Shown: positions 54,779-62,904 of the stretch, piece after piece | Numbering within the stretch: the first letter of the stretch is position 1 | How the letters are laid out: every line of letters starts with the position of its first letter | Source: Spiribacter vilamensis | Lineage (GTDB): Bacteria > Pseudomonadota > Gammaproteobacteria > Nitrococcales > Nitrococcaceae | DNA length: 64,000 bases | Assembly: GCF_004217415.1 (NCBI RefSeq) | Contig: NZ_SHLI01000001.1 | Span: 1,958,501 to 2,022,500 of the forward strand | Reading direction: 5' to 3' | Program-made: the position numbers and the translations under genes | The notes under the pieces: model-generated | Told to the model about the DNA's origin: nothing | The model's database searches: none | The model's input: only the letters and a program-made list of their open reading frames with translations

Positions 54779-57043
54779 GTGCTGGAGACGCTCCACCGCA
54801 TTGTCCAGTCGGTCAATGCCGCGAGCGACTTCCGCGAGGCGCTGGAGATCATCGTCGATCGGGTGGCCGAGGCCACCGATGGCGATGTCTGCTCGGTCTA
54901 TCTGCTCGAAGGCGATGGTGCACACCTGCAGCTGATGGCAACGCGGGGGCTCAACGCCGATGCGGTGGGGCGGGTGCGGCTGCCGCTCGACGAGGGGCTG
55001 GTGGGGCTGGTTGCGCAGCGCGAGGAGTCCATCAACCTCAATGACGCCGATCGCCACCCGCGCTTTCGCTACTTCCCGGAAACGGGCGAGGAGCGCTTTC
55101 ATTCGTTTCTCGGCGTGCCGATCATTCACTACCAGTCGCGCCTGGGCGTGCTGGTGGTGCAGCGCCAGGCGCGGGACCGCTTTACCGATGCCGAGGTCGC
55201 GTTCCTGGTCACCATGGCCGCGCAGCTCGCCGGCGTCATGGCGCATGCCCGCGTCCGCGGCGAGCTGACCGACGGCGCCGGGGCGGCGGAGAACGGGCCG
55301 CTGGGACTCGACGGCATTGGCGGCTCCAGTGGTCTCGCGATCGGCGAGGGGTACGTGATGACCGGTGCCGCCAGTCTCGAGAGCATCTCCGACCGCCGGG
55401 TCCGCGATATCGCCGCCGAGGAGGCCGCCTTTGCATCGGCGCTGGAGGCGGCCCGTGACGATCTCCGCGCCCTCGCCGCACGGATGGAAGGGCAGGTGCC
55501 GGCCGCCGAGCAACAGCTCTTCGATGTCTACCTGCAGATGCTCGACGGTGACAGCCTTCGCCAGCGCGTCCACGCGCACATTCGCGATGGTCACTGGGCG
55601 CCGTTCGCGGTGCGACTCACCATCGCCGAACACGCCCGCCGGTTCGAGGCCATGGACGATGCCTATTTGCGCGAGCGGGCCAGCGACCTGCGCGATGTCG
55701 GCCGCCGATTGCTGACTCGGTTGCTGGCGCTCGAGGAAGCGGACCAGCCGCTCCCCGAGCAGACGATCCTGGTGGGTGAGGAGGTGAGTGCCTCGCAGCT
55801 GGTGGAGATCCCGACCGAGCGGCTGGCCGGCGTGGTGAGTGCCGGTGGTTCGGCGAACTCGCACATCGCCATCCTCGCCCGCGCGCTGGGTGTGCCGGCG
55901 GTGATGGGGGTGCGCGAACTGCCGGTCCACGGCCTCCATGGCCGGGCCTTGATCGTCGATGGCTATCGGGGTCGGGTGGAGGTGGATCCGGCGCCGGGGC
56001 TGCGCGACGAGTATCAGCGTCTAGTCCGCGAGGAGGAGGAATTGACCGCCGAGCTGGCGGAGATCGCCGGCGAACCGGCACAGACCCCCGACGGCCACTG
56101 CATCAACCTCTACGTCAACACGGGGCTGGCCGCCGAGATCGAGCGCGCCCTGGAGATCGGCTGTGCCGGCGTCGGGCTGCACCGCACCGAGTTTCCGTTC
56201 ATGGTGAGTACGCGCTTTCCCGGCGAGAGCGAGCAGGCCGATGACTATCGCCAGGTCCTCGAGGCCTTCGCGCCCCTTCCGGTGACGCTGCGGACCCTGG
56301 ACGTCGGTGGTGACAAGCCGCTGCCGTACTTCCCCACCCACGACGAGAATCCATTCCTTGGCTGGCGCGGTGTGCGCATGACGCTGGATCACCCGGAGAT
56401 ATTCCTCACCCAGCTACGTGCCATGCTGCGGGCCTCCGCCGGGCTGGAGAATCTGCGGATCATGTTTCCGATGATCACGCGGGTGGAGGAGGCCGACCAG
56501 GCCGCGGCCCTGGTCCGTCGCGCCCGCGACGAGCTGGCCGACGAAGGGATCGACACCGCCATGCCGGCGTTGGGCGCGATGGTCGAGGTGCCGGCGGCGG
56601 TCTACCAGGCGGAGAGCCTGGCGCGCCGGCTGGATTTCCTGTCCATCGGCAGTAATGACCTGGCCCAGTATCTGCTGGCCGTGGACCGCAACAACAGCCG
56701 CGTCGCCTCGATCTATGACGAGCTGCATCCGGCGGTGTTGCGGGCAGTGGCGGAGGTCGCGGCGACCGGGCAGCGGCTCGGTACGCCGGTGACCATCTGC
56801 GGGAGCATGGCCGGCGAGCCGGCGGTGGCGCCGCTGTTGCTGGCCATGGGCATGGAGGGGCTGTCGATGAGCAGTGGACGACTGCTTCGGGTCAAGCGGG
56901 TGCTACGAACTATCCCCTATTCAGCGGCCCGGTCGCTCCTCGATTCGGTGCTGGTCTGCGAGACGCCCGGCGAGGTTCGCCAGCGGGTCAATGCCGAGAT
57001 GGATCGCCACGGGCTGGGCGGCCTGATCCGGGCAGGACGTTAA
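54779..57043 (+). CDS. ptsP: Enzyme I of the nitrogen PTS (PtsP)
   Basis: A 754-residue phosphoenolpyruvate-protein phosphotransferase. The GTG at 54779 gives MLETLHRIVQSVNAASDFREA, aligned with E. coli PtsP. A GAF domain (about 1-150) is followed by the PEP-utiliser N domain, the mobile His domain (GGSANSHIAILARALGVPAV, phospho-histidine H362) and the PEP-binding barrel (GVGLHRTEFPFM, FPMITRVEEA, SIGSNDLAQYLLAVDRNN). It starts the phosphorelay to NPr and EIIA(Ntr), which are not in the window. Confidence 0.96.
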   Translation: MLETLHRIVQSVNAASDFREALEIIVDRVAEATDGDVCSVYLLEGDGAHLQLMATRGLNADAVGRVRLPLDEGLVGLVAQREESINLNDADRHPRFRYFPETGEERFHSFLGVPIIHYQSRLGVLVVQRQARDRFTDAEVAFLVTMAAQLAGVMAHARVRGELTDGAGAAENGPLGLDGIGGSSGLAIGEGYVMTGAASLESISDRRVRDIAAEEAAFASALEAARDDLRALAARMEGQVPAAEQQLFDVYLQMLDGDSLRQRVHAHIRDGHWAPFAVRLTIAEHARRFEAMDDAYLRERASDLRDVGRRLLTRLLALEEADQPLPEQTILVGEEVSASQLVEIPTERLAGVVSAGGSANSHIAILARALGVPAVMGVRELPVHGLHGRALIVDGYRGRVEVDPAPGLRDEYQRLVREEEELTAELAEIAGEPAQTPDGHCINLYVNTGLAAEIERALEIGCAGVGLHRTEFPFMVSTRFPGESEQADDYRQVLEAFAPLPVTLRTLDVGGDKPLPYFPTHDENPFLGWRGVRMTLDHPEIFLTQLRAMLRASAGLENLRIMFPMITRVEEADQAAALVRRARDELADEGIDTAMPALGAMVEVPAAVYQAESLARRLDFLSIGSNDLAQYLLAVDRNNSRVASIYDELHPAVLRAVAEVAATGQRLGTPVTICGSMAGEPAVAPLLLAMGMEGLSMSSGRLLRVKRVLRTIPYSAARSLLDSVLVCETPGEVRQRVNAEMDRHGLGGLIRAGR

Positions 57044-57047
57044 CGGC

Positions 57048-57491
57048 TCAGCTCGGGCGGCGAACGCGCACGATGACGTCGACACCCTCGATGGTCTTGC
57101 CGGGGGGCGGTGTCGGCAGGCCATCGACAGCCACGCCATGATGCGGGATATCTTCCATTTCACCCGTTTCCTCGTCGAGGAAGTGGTGATGGGGGTCGAC
57201 CTTGGTGTCGAAGTAGATCCGTCGCGGGTCGGCGAGGATCTCCCGCAGCAGGCCGGCCTCGGTGAACTGGTGCAGGGTGTTGTACACCGTCGTCTGTGAC
57301 AGCCGCATGCCGCTGTCGATCGCCTCGGCATAGAGGTCTTCAGCGGTAATGTGACGCTCGCCCTGTCCGAAGATCAGTCCGGCGAGCCCCATCCGCTGAC
57401 GGGTCGCACGAAGCCCTGCGCCCTGTAGAAGCTGGCGTACATAGTCATCGTGTTGAGGGGAGAAAAGCACGGGCGTCATATCACCAACCAT
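57048..57491 (-). CDS. irr: Fur-family regulator resembling Irr
   Basis: A 147-residue Fur-superfamily protein. It resembles rhizobial Irr more than Fur: LRATRQRMGLAGLIFGQGER, then HITAEDLYAEA, SQTTVYNTLHQFTEAGLLRE and the histidine-rich DPHHHFLDEETGEMEDI. Irr links heme status to iron genes and is inactivated by heme in some bacteria; whether this one binds heme is unknown. The ATG at 57491 lacks a good ribosome-binding site; an in-frame ATG at 57479 is the alternative. It follows hemJ on the same strand, with tandem repeats between them. Confidence 0.85.
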   Translation of the reverse strand: MVGDMTPVLFSPQHDDYVRQLLQGAGLRATRQRMGLAGLIFGQGERHITAEDLYAEAIDSGMRLSQTTVYNTLHQFTEAGLLREILADPRRIYFDTKVDPHHHFLDEETGEMEDIPHHGVAVDGLPTPPPGKTIEGVDVIVRVRRPS

Positions 57492-57519
57492 TGTGGACTT
57501 TTTCGGTACTCATTACATT

Positions 57520-57552
57520 ACCACGGAAATTCGCGTTCACCACGGAATTCGC
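57520..57552. promoter_or_regulatory. Tandem direct repeats upstream of irr
   Basis: ACCACGGAAATTCGC (57520-57534) and ACCACGGAATTCGC (57539-57552) differ by one base and are spaced 19 bp start to start. They occupy the short hemJ-irr gap, 30-60 bp ahead of the irr ATG. The arrangement looks like a doubled operator; autoregulation by Irr or another iron regulator is the simplest idea. Confidence 0.55.
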
Positions 57553-57564
57553 ACGGCTGCAGCC

Positions 57565-57999
57565 TCATGCCCAGGGTTTGAGCTCGACAAGCAGCACCAC
57601 GGCGATCAATACCAGCACCGGCAGCTCGTTGAAAACCCGATACCACCGATGGCTGTGCGTGTTGCGGTCCTCTGCAAAGGCTCGGAGCAGACGTCCACAG
57701 TACAGGTGGTAGGCGACCAGCCCAACCACCAGCAGGGTCTTGACGTGCAACCAGCCCTGCTCGAGCCAGAACGGCTGAATAATCACCAGCACGATACCCA
57801 GACCCACTGCGACGACCGCGCTCGGATTCATGATGCCGCGGTAGAGCTTGCGCTCCATGATCTTCAGGCGCTCGCGCCCGGTCTCGTCCTCGTCCCCGGT
57901 CATCGCGTGATAGACGAACAGCCGCGGCAGATAGAAGATCGCCGCAAACCAGGTGATCACGCTGATGATGTGGAATGACTTGATCCAGAGTGCCGTCAT
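57565..57999 (-). CDS. hemJ: Protoporphyrinogen IX oxidase HemJ
   Basis: A 144-residue four-helix membrane protein of the HemJ type, which oxidises protoporphyrinogen IX. Family stretches: WIKSFHIISVITWFAAIFYLPRLFVYH (histidine and tryptophan conserved), RKLYRGIMNPS, and WLHVKTLLVVGLVAYH. Its ATG overlaps the stop of the tlpA-like gene (ATGA). The irr-like regulator lies downstream. Confidence 0.93.
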   Translation of the reverse strand: MTALWIKSFHIISVITWFAAIFYLPRLFVYHAMTGDEDETGRERLKIMERKLYRGIMNPSAVVAVGLGIVLVIIQPFWLEQGWLHVKTLLVVGLVAYHLYCGRLLRAFAEDRNTHSHRWYRVFNELPVLVLIAVVLLVELKPWA

Positions 58000-58508
58000 G
58001 CCGACTGCCCCTCCGCGAGCATCGGCTCGAGCTGGCGGCGCAGGCCGTCGAAGTCGATCGGGCCGATACGCTGCCAGACCACGCCACCCTCGGGGTCGAT
58101 GAGCACGGTTGTCGGCGTCAGCCGGACGTCGTTGAACGCCGTGGCGATGGTGCCACCATTGTCCAGCACAATTTCGTAGGGCAGCTGCCGCCGCTCTACC
58201 AGTGCCTCTACCTGTTCCCGCGGATCATAGTCCATGGCTACACCGACGATGTTCAGGCCATCGTCGGCGAGATCATTGTGCAATGCCACGACCTCGGGCA
58301 TCTCTGCAACGCAGGTCGGGCAGGTGGTGGCCCAGAACACCAGCATTACCGGTTCGCCCCGGTACTCGCCGAGTTCCGCCTGCCCGCCATTGAGCATGTC
58401 GAGCCTGACGTTCGGTGCCGGTTCGCGCGCCGGTGGCGCGAACCAGACGTAGCCCACGAGCGCTACAATCACTAGTGCCAAGGCACCGGCCAGCCATTCT
58501 TTTCGCAC
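57996..58508 (-). CDS. TlpA/ResA-type membrane-anchored thioredoxin
   Basis: A 170-residue thiol-disulfide protein with an N-terminal anchor helix (WLAGALALVIVALVGYVWF) and a periplasmic thioredoxin domain with active site CPTC (FWATTCPTCVAEMP). The cis-proline is in VRLTPTTVLID. Such proteins keep cytochrome c or copper-site cysteines reduced. The start is GTG 58508. hemJ is coupled to it, so the group may act together in cytochrome assembly. A good extended -10 precedes it. Confidence 0.9.
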   Translation of the reverse strand: MRKEWLAGALALVIVALVGYVWFAPPAREPAPNVRLDMLNGGQAELGEYRGEPVMLVFWATTCPTCVAEMPEVVALHNDLADDGLNIVGVAMDYDPREQVEALVERRQLPYEIVLDNGGTIATAFNDVRLTPTTVLIDPEGGVVWQRIGPIDFDGLRRQLEPMLAEGQSA

Positions 58509-58538
58509 GCTAGAAACCCTCGGTTTATCCGTAAAAGG

Positions 58539-58547
58539 ATTATATCA
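58539..58547 (-). promoter_or_regulatory. Extended -10 promoter of tlpA-hemJ
   Basis: On the minus strand TGATATAAT is a perfect extended -10 (TGnTATAAT), 30 bp upstream of the GTG at 58508. No good -35 is needed with this type. It would drive tlpA and hemJ and possibly irr. Confidence 0.6.
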
Positions 58548-58565
58548 ACTGTCCATCGCGCTGAC

Positions 58566-60281
58566 TCAGCCCAGGTACGCACGATAGATCGATGCGCGGG
58601 TGACCACGCCACGCCATTCGCGCGCGCCGTTGCCGATCGGGCGGGTCACCAGGAGTGCCGCTTCCCCGGCCTCGCGGAGCTGTTCAACGGCCTCGCGCAG
58701 GCTCGCCTTCTCATCAATGGCGAGCAGCGGGATGGATCCGTCTGAAGGCGGGCGTCCCGCGTGATGGTTGTCGAGCAGCGTGTCGGGATCGCCGATTCGT
58801 GTCGGCAGACCCTCTTCCCCCGCCGCATGGAGGATCCAGTTCGGTGGATCGGTGAGCAGCGTTTCGATGGTTTCGACATCGCCGGGTGCGGCCAGTTGCC
58901 GGCAGTGGGGGTCGACCAGCTGCAGGATGCCCAGTCGGCTCGCGGCCTGCAGCAGCGGGTTGCGGCGCGGATCGAGGCCGCGCTCCCCCAGCGCCAGGTG
59001 ATAGACCGAGTCGGTCCGGAAGATCTCGCGAGCGCTCAGGGTCGCGGCGGCGATGGTCAGCATGCCCGGCATGATGATCCCGGGGTTGGCAGTGAGCTCG
59101 AGCATGGCTGTCAGCGCCGCCAGCGGGGCTCGCAGGGTGGCTCCCATCATCGCCCCCATGCCCAGCAGCGCATAAAGCGCCGGTCCGCCCAGGGGTGCGG
59201 CGATCATCGATTCCGCGACCAGGCCCATGGCACCGCCCGCCGCGGCCCCCATGACCAGTGTCGGGCCGATGATCCCGCCGGGTACACCAAGGCCGATGAT
59301 GGCCGCCGTTGCCAGCAGCTTGGCGATGACGATCGCAACGAGCAGCAGCACGCCAAGCTCGCCGGCGAGTGTGGCGGCAACGGTGTCATAACCGATCCCC
59401 ATCACCTCGGGGACGAACAGGCCGATCGTGCCGACGATCGACCCGCCGATCAGCGTTCGTGTCACCACGGGCCAGTGGATAAGTACCTGTCCCATTATCC
59501 GTAACAGGCGGATAAAGGCCGCCGCGAGGCCGCCCAGCAGCAGGCCGAGGACCAGGACCAATGGCAGTTCGTGCAGTCCTTCGATGCTCAGTGCCGGTAT
59601 GGAGAAGACGATACCGCTGCCGAATACCACCCGTGCGAGGGCGGTAGCGGTGACACCGGCGATGATGACGGGCAGAAAACCGGCGATGGTGTATTCCATG
59701 ACCACCACCTCCATCGCAAAGGCCACGCCCGCGAGGGGCGTGTCGAAAGAGGCCCCGATGGCGGCCGCCGTGCCGCAGGCCACCAGTGTGCGAAGACTGT
59801 TGTGGGGGAGACCGAGCCACTGACCGACCTGGCTGCCCGCGGTGGCACCCAGGTGAACGCTGGGGCCCTCGCGCCCCACGGAGTGACCACTGACAATGGC
59901 GATGGTGGCAACGACGAGCTGATTAATGGCATTGCGTAGCGGTAGCAGCGCCTCGTAATAGGTGGTGCGTTCGATCACGAAGCCGATACCGGTGCGTGGG
60001 TCGCCCCGCGCGGCATACCGCATGTAGACACCGATCAGTCCCGCGCCCGCGATCGGCAGCAGTAGTCGTTGCCAGGCGGTCAGTGCCTCGTAGTTGCCGA
60101 GGACGCCGCCCGGTAGCAGGGCCGACTGGCCGGATTCGTAGAGCAGCCGGAAACAGATGACGACCAGGGCCGTCAGGGCACCCACGGCCACGCCGAGCCC
60201 GGCCATTAAGACCGGTGCCCGGCCGATGGACAGGCGATACTGTTGCGACTGGCTGGGTGTTGTTCTCACTGTCGGGTTCAC
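58566..60281 (-). CDS. ClC-family chloride channel with CBS-type C-terminus
   Basis: A 571-residue ClC protein. The gating glutamate is E138 in SGHSVGREGPSVHLGA. The first selectivity motif, usually GSGIP, is RTGIG (96-100). PLAGVAFAMEVVV (182-194) has valine at 192, where proton-coupled ClC exchangers have glutamate (E203 in E. coli ClcA) and ClC channels have valine. The third motif is LGVPGGIIGP. A C-terminal cytosolic part of about 150 residues carries CBS-like repeats (VDPHCRQL... and SLREAVEQLREAGEAALLVT). A passive chloride channel is the best reading, useful in a salty habitat. Confidence 0.92.
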   Translation of the reverse strand: MNPTVRTTPSQSQQYRLSIGRAPVLMAGLGVAVGALTALVVICFRLLYESGQSALLPGGVLGNYEALTAWQRLLLPIAGAGLIGVYMRYAARGDPRTGIGFVIERTTYYEALLPLRNAINQLVVATIAIVSGHSVGREGPSVHLGATAGSQVGQWLGLPHNSLRTLVACGTAAAIGASFDTPLAGVAFAMEVVVMEYTIAGFLPVIIAGVTATALARVVFGSGIVFSIPALSIEGLHELPLVLVLGLLLGGLAAAFIRLLRIMGQVLIHWPVVTRTLIGGSIVGTIGLFVPEVMGIGYDTVAATLAGELGVLLLVAIVIAKLLATAAIIGLGVPGGIIGPTLVMGAAAGGAMGLVAESMIAAPLGGPALYALLGMGAMMGATLRAPLAALTAMLELTANPGIIMPGMLTIAAATLSAREIFRTDSVYHLALGERGLDPRRNPLLQAASRLGILQLVDPHCRQLAAPGDVETIETLLTDPPNWILHAAGEEGLPTRIGDPDTLLDNHHAGRPPSDGSIPLLAIDEKASLREAVEQLREAGEAALLVTRPIGNGAREWRGVVTRASIYRAYLG

Positions 60282-60343
60282 CGTCGGCGCCCGGATGACG
60301 TCTCTGGCATCATACAGGGGAATGGAATCAGCTCAGGGGGCAG

Positions 60344-61381
60344 ATGATGACGATAAAGGTCGGGATCGTGGGTGGCACGGGTTACACCGGCGTCGAGTTG
60401 CTGCGGCTGCTGGCAGGCCATCCGCAGGTCGAACTGCGGGTCATTACCTCCCGCGCCCAGGCGGGGCAGCCAGTGAGCGCGATCTACCCGAACCTGCGCG
60501 GTCATGTCGATCTCGCCTTCTCCGAGCCCGATCCCGAGACGCTGGCCGGGTGTGATTTGGTGTTTTTCGCCACGCCCAACGGGACGGCGATGGAGATGGC
60601 GCCAGCGCTGATCGAGCGCGGTGTCCGCGTCATCGATCTGGGAGCGGATTTCCGGATCCGCGACCTGGCGGTGTGGTCACACTGGTACGGCATGACCCAC
60701 AGCTGCCCGGCGCTCGCCGCGGAAGCCGTCTACGGGCTGCCGGAGCAGGGTCGAGAGGCCATTCGCGAGGCGCGGCTGGTGGCCAATCCCGGTTGCTATC
60801 CCACCGCCGTGCAGCTCGGGTTTCTGCCACTGCTGGAGGCCGGGCTGGTGGATACCGGCCAACTCGTGGCCGACGCCAAATCCGGTGCCAGTGGCGCCGG
60901 GCGCCAGCCGCGGCAGCACACGCTACTGTGCGAGGCCGGCGAGAATTTCCATGCCTACGGCGCATCCGGGCACCGCCATCTGCCCGAGATCCGCCAGGGC
61001 CTGGAGATGGCGGCAGGTCACGGAGTGGGGCTCACCTTCGTGCCGCATCTGATCCCCATGATTCGCGGTATTCATGCGACCTTGTACGCTCGACTTCTCG
61101 ATCCATCGGTCGATTTGCAGGCGGTGTACGCGGAGCGTTTCGCCGACGAACCGTTCGTCGATGTCCTGCCCCCCGGGAGCCATCCCGAGACGCGCAGCGT
61201 GCGCGGTAGCAACATGGTTCGCATTGCGGTGCATCGGCCCGAGGGCGGAGACATGGCACTGGTGCTGGCGGTGGAGGATAACCTGGTCAAGGGCGCGGCC
61301 GGCCAGGCGTTGCAGAATCTCAACCTGATGTTCGACCTGCCCGAGACGCTGGGGCTGCAGGGTATCCCGGTGTTGCCGTGA
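60344..61381 (+). CDS. argC: N-acetyl-gamma-glutamyl-phosphate reductase
   Basis: A 345-residue arginine-synthesis enzyme. [18 protein letters not shown] is the NADP-binding loop, [13 protein letters not shown] holds the catalytic cysteine (C151), and [11 protein letters not shown] and [14 protein letters not shown] complete the pattern. The frame allows ATG 60344 or 60347; a CAGGGGG ribosome-binding site precedes both. No other arg gene is in the window. It lies before erpA, as often in gammaproteobacteria. Confidence 0.96.
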   Translation: MMTIKVGIVGGTGYTGVELLRLLAGHPQVELRVITSRAQAGQPVSAIYPNLRGHVDLAFSEPDPETLAGCDLVFFATPNGTAMEMAPALIERGVRVIDLGADFRIRDLAVWSHWYGMTHSCPALAAEAVYGLPEQGREAIREARLVANPGCYPTAVQLGFLPLLEAGLVDTGQLVADAKSGASGAGRQPRQHTLLCEAGENFHAYGASGHRHLPEIRQGLEMAAGHGVGLTFVPHLIPMIRGIHATLYARLLDPSVDLQAVYAERFADEPFVDVLPPGSHPETRSVRGSNMVRIAVHRPEGGDMALVLAVEDNLVKGAAGQALQNLNLMFDLPETLGLQGIPVLP

Positions 61382-61387
61382 CGGTGA

Positions 61388-61416
61388 TTGACGTTGCTCG
61401 GGCCGGGCAGGAGAAT
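61388..61416 (+). promoter_or_regulatory. Candidate erpA promoter
   Basis: TTGACG (61388-61393), 17 bp, GAGAAT (61411-61416). If used, transcription begins near 61423, after the ATG of the 10-codon reading frame, so this promoter and that leader frame cannot both be active on the same message. Confidence 0.4.
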
Positions 61417-61419
61417 CGA

Positions 61420-61452
61420 ATGACAGAGAACCACCCGGAGATAAGGCAATGA
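61420..61452 (+). CDS. Possible 10-residue leader peptide coupled to erpA
   Basis: ATG at 61420 opens a frame [10 protein letters not shown] that stops at 61450-61452 and overlaps the erpA ATG by four bases (ATGA). An AGGAG lies at 61409-61413 with good spacing. The erpA ribosome-binding site (GGAG, 61437-61440) is inside this frame. Ribosomes reading it could help or block erpA start. A message from upstream (argC read-through) would be needed. It may be chance. Confidence 0.3.
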   Translation: MTENHPEIRQ

Positions 61453-61799
61453 GTGAAGTAGCGGAGCAGGAAGACCTGCTGGTTTTTACCGACAATGCGG
61501 CCACCAAGGTGCGCCAGCTGCTCGACGAGGAGCAGAACGACGCCCTCAAGCTCCGCGTTTACATTACGGGTGGGGGCTGCTCGGGCTTCCAGTACGGCTT
61601 CATGTTCGATGAAAGCGAAGAGGCCGGCGACGCCATGGTGGAGAATGCCGGCGTCAAACTGCTCGTGGACCCGATGAGCAGTGCCTACCTCGAGGGGGCG
61701 GAAATCGACTATGTCGAGGGGATCGAGGGTGCCCAGTTCGTGATCCGCAATCCCAACGCCAGTACCACCTGCGGCTGCGGGTCGTCGTTCGGCGTCTGA
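61449..61799 (+). CDS. erpA: Iron-sulfur cluster insertion protein ErpA
   Basis: A-type Fe-S carrier of 116 residues. The three cluster cysteines are C44 ([11 protein letters not shown]), C108 and C110 ([11 protein letters not shown]). [18 protein letters not shown] is typical. It passes 4Fe-4S clusters to client enzymes. It follows argC after 67 bp; the convergent anmK ends 6 bp away. Confidence 0.97.
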   Translation: MSEVAEQEDLLVFTDNAATKVRQLLDEEQNDALKLRVYITGGGCSGFQYGFMFDESEEAGDAMVENAGVKLLVDPMSSAYLEGAEIDYVEGIEGAQFVIRNPNASTTCGCGSSFGV

Positions 61800-61805
61800 T
61801 CGGGA

Positions 61806-62894
61806 TCAGGCCGGGTAAACCCCGCCCAGAATCACGGGGCGCCGGGCCCCGGTAATCGATCTCAGATCGAGCCGGTCTCCGCGCAGCGTCGCCCGGCCCA
61901 GCCAGGCGAATCCGGTCGCCTCGACCAGCGTTGCCGGGATCCCCTCGTCTTCCCCGGTCAGTAGGGGTCGGGGCGTCAGCCGGGCGGCAATGGCCCGACG
62001 CAGTTCGGTATTCAGTGCACCGCCGCCGGTAATGACCACGTCCTCGGGGGCTTTCCCCCATTCATCGATCGCATCGACGATGCTTACGGCGGTTAGCGCC
62101 AGCAGCGTTGCCTGGATGTCCGCCGGCCGCTGCGGCGCCCCGGAATGCTTTTCCAGCCAGGCAAGATCAAAGGTCCGTATATCGATACTCTTCGGTGGCG
62201 GGCGTCGGAAATAGGGGTCGGCGAGCAGGCGCTCGAGGAACGGCGTATCCACCATGCCCGATGCGGCCCAGCGACCGTCCCGGTCGAACGGCAGATCAAG
62301 ATGACGGCGCGCCCATGCATCCATGAGCGTGTTGCCGGGCCCTGCATCGAAACCGCTGAGTGGCTGTCCACCGGCGTCGAGTACCGAGATATTGGCGACC
62401 CCACCGATATTCACAACGCAGCGCCGATGATCGCACCCGAAAAGCGCGGCATGAAAAAGCGGCGCCAGGGGAGCGCCCTCACCCCCTGCGGCCAGATCAC
62501 GCTGGCGGAAGTCGGCGATGACGGGGATGCCAGTGGTCTCGGCCAGGCGGCTCGGATCGCCGATCTGGCAGGTAACCGGCGGACTGGCACCGGGGGCATG
62601 CCAGAGGGTCTGTCCATGCAGGGCGATGCCATCAATATCCTGTCGCGCCGTGCCGGTCGCTGAACGTAGCGCTTCGACGGCGCTGGCGTAGAATCCGGCG
62701 AGCCAGGCATCAAGCATCAGTACGGTGCGTAGCGGGCTGTCGCCGTCGATGGTGCGCAGCTGCGCCGCGAGTTCGGCGGGATAGTCGTGGTGGATCTGTC
62801 CGGCCAGCGTTGGCCGGCCGCGGGCATCGAAGTCGACCAGCGCCGCATCGACACCATCCAGACTGGTGCCCGACATCAGGCCGATCATGCGCAT
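61806..62894 (-). CDS. anmK: Anhydro-N-acetylmuramic acid kinase
   Basis: A 362-residue murein-recycling kinase that converts anhMurNAc to MurNAc-6-phosphate. I chose the ATG at 62894 (MRMIGLMSGTSLDGVDAALV), after the M23 gene stop; an upstream start at 62924 would overlap it. The phosphate loop MSGTSLDGVD, VNIGGVANISVL, DAGPGNTLMDAWARRH and ITGGGALNTELRRAI are diagnostic. It lies directly downstream of a murein endopeptidase, a common pairing. Confidence 0.95.
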   Translation of the reverse strand: MRMIGLMSGTSLDGVDAALVDFDARGRPTLAGQIHHDYPAELAAQLRTIDGDSPLRTVLMLDAWLAGFYASAVEALRSATGTARQDIDGIALHGQTLWHAPGASPPVTCQIGDPSRLAETTGIPVIADFRQRDLAAGGEGAPLAPLFHAALFGCDHRRCVVNIGGVANISVLDAGGQPLSGFDAGPGNTLMDAWARRHLDLPFDRDGRWAASGMVDTPFLERLLADPYFRRPPPKSIDIRTFDLAWLEKHSGAPQRPADIQATLLALTAVSIVDAIDEWGKAPEDVVITGGGALNTELRRAIAARLTPRPLLTGEDEGIPATLVEATGFAWLGRATLRGDRLDLRSITGARRPVILGGVYPA

Positions 62895-62904
62895 CGGGTG
62901 GGCC

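Noticed and set aside
57996..58508. TlpA-like protein as a dedicated cytochrome c maturation factor (CcmG)
   Set aside because: No ccm genes are nearby and the CPTC active site alone does not separate CcmG from general TlpA/ResA proteins.
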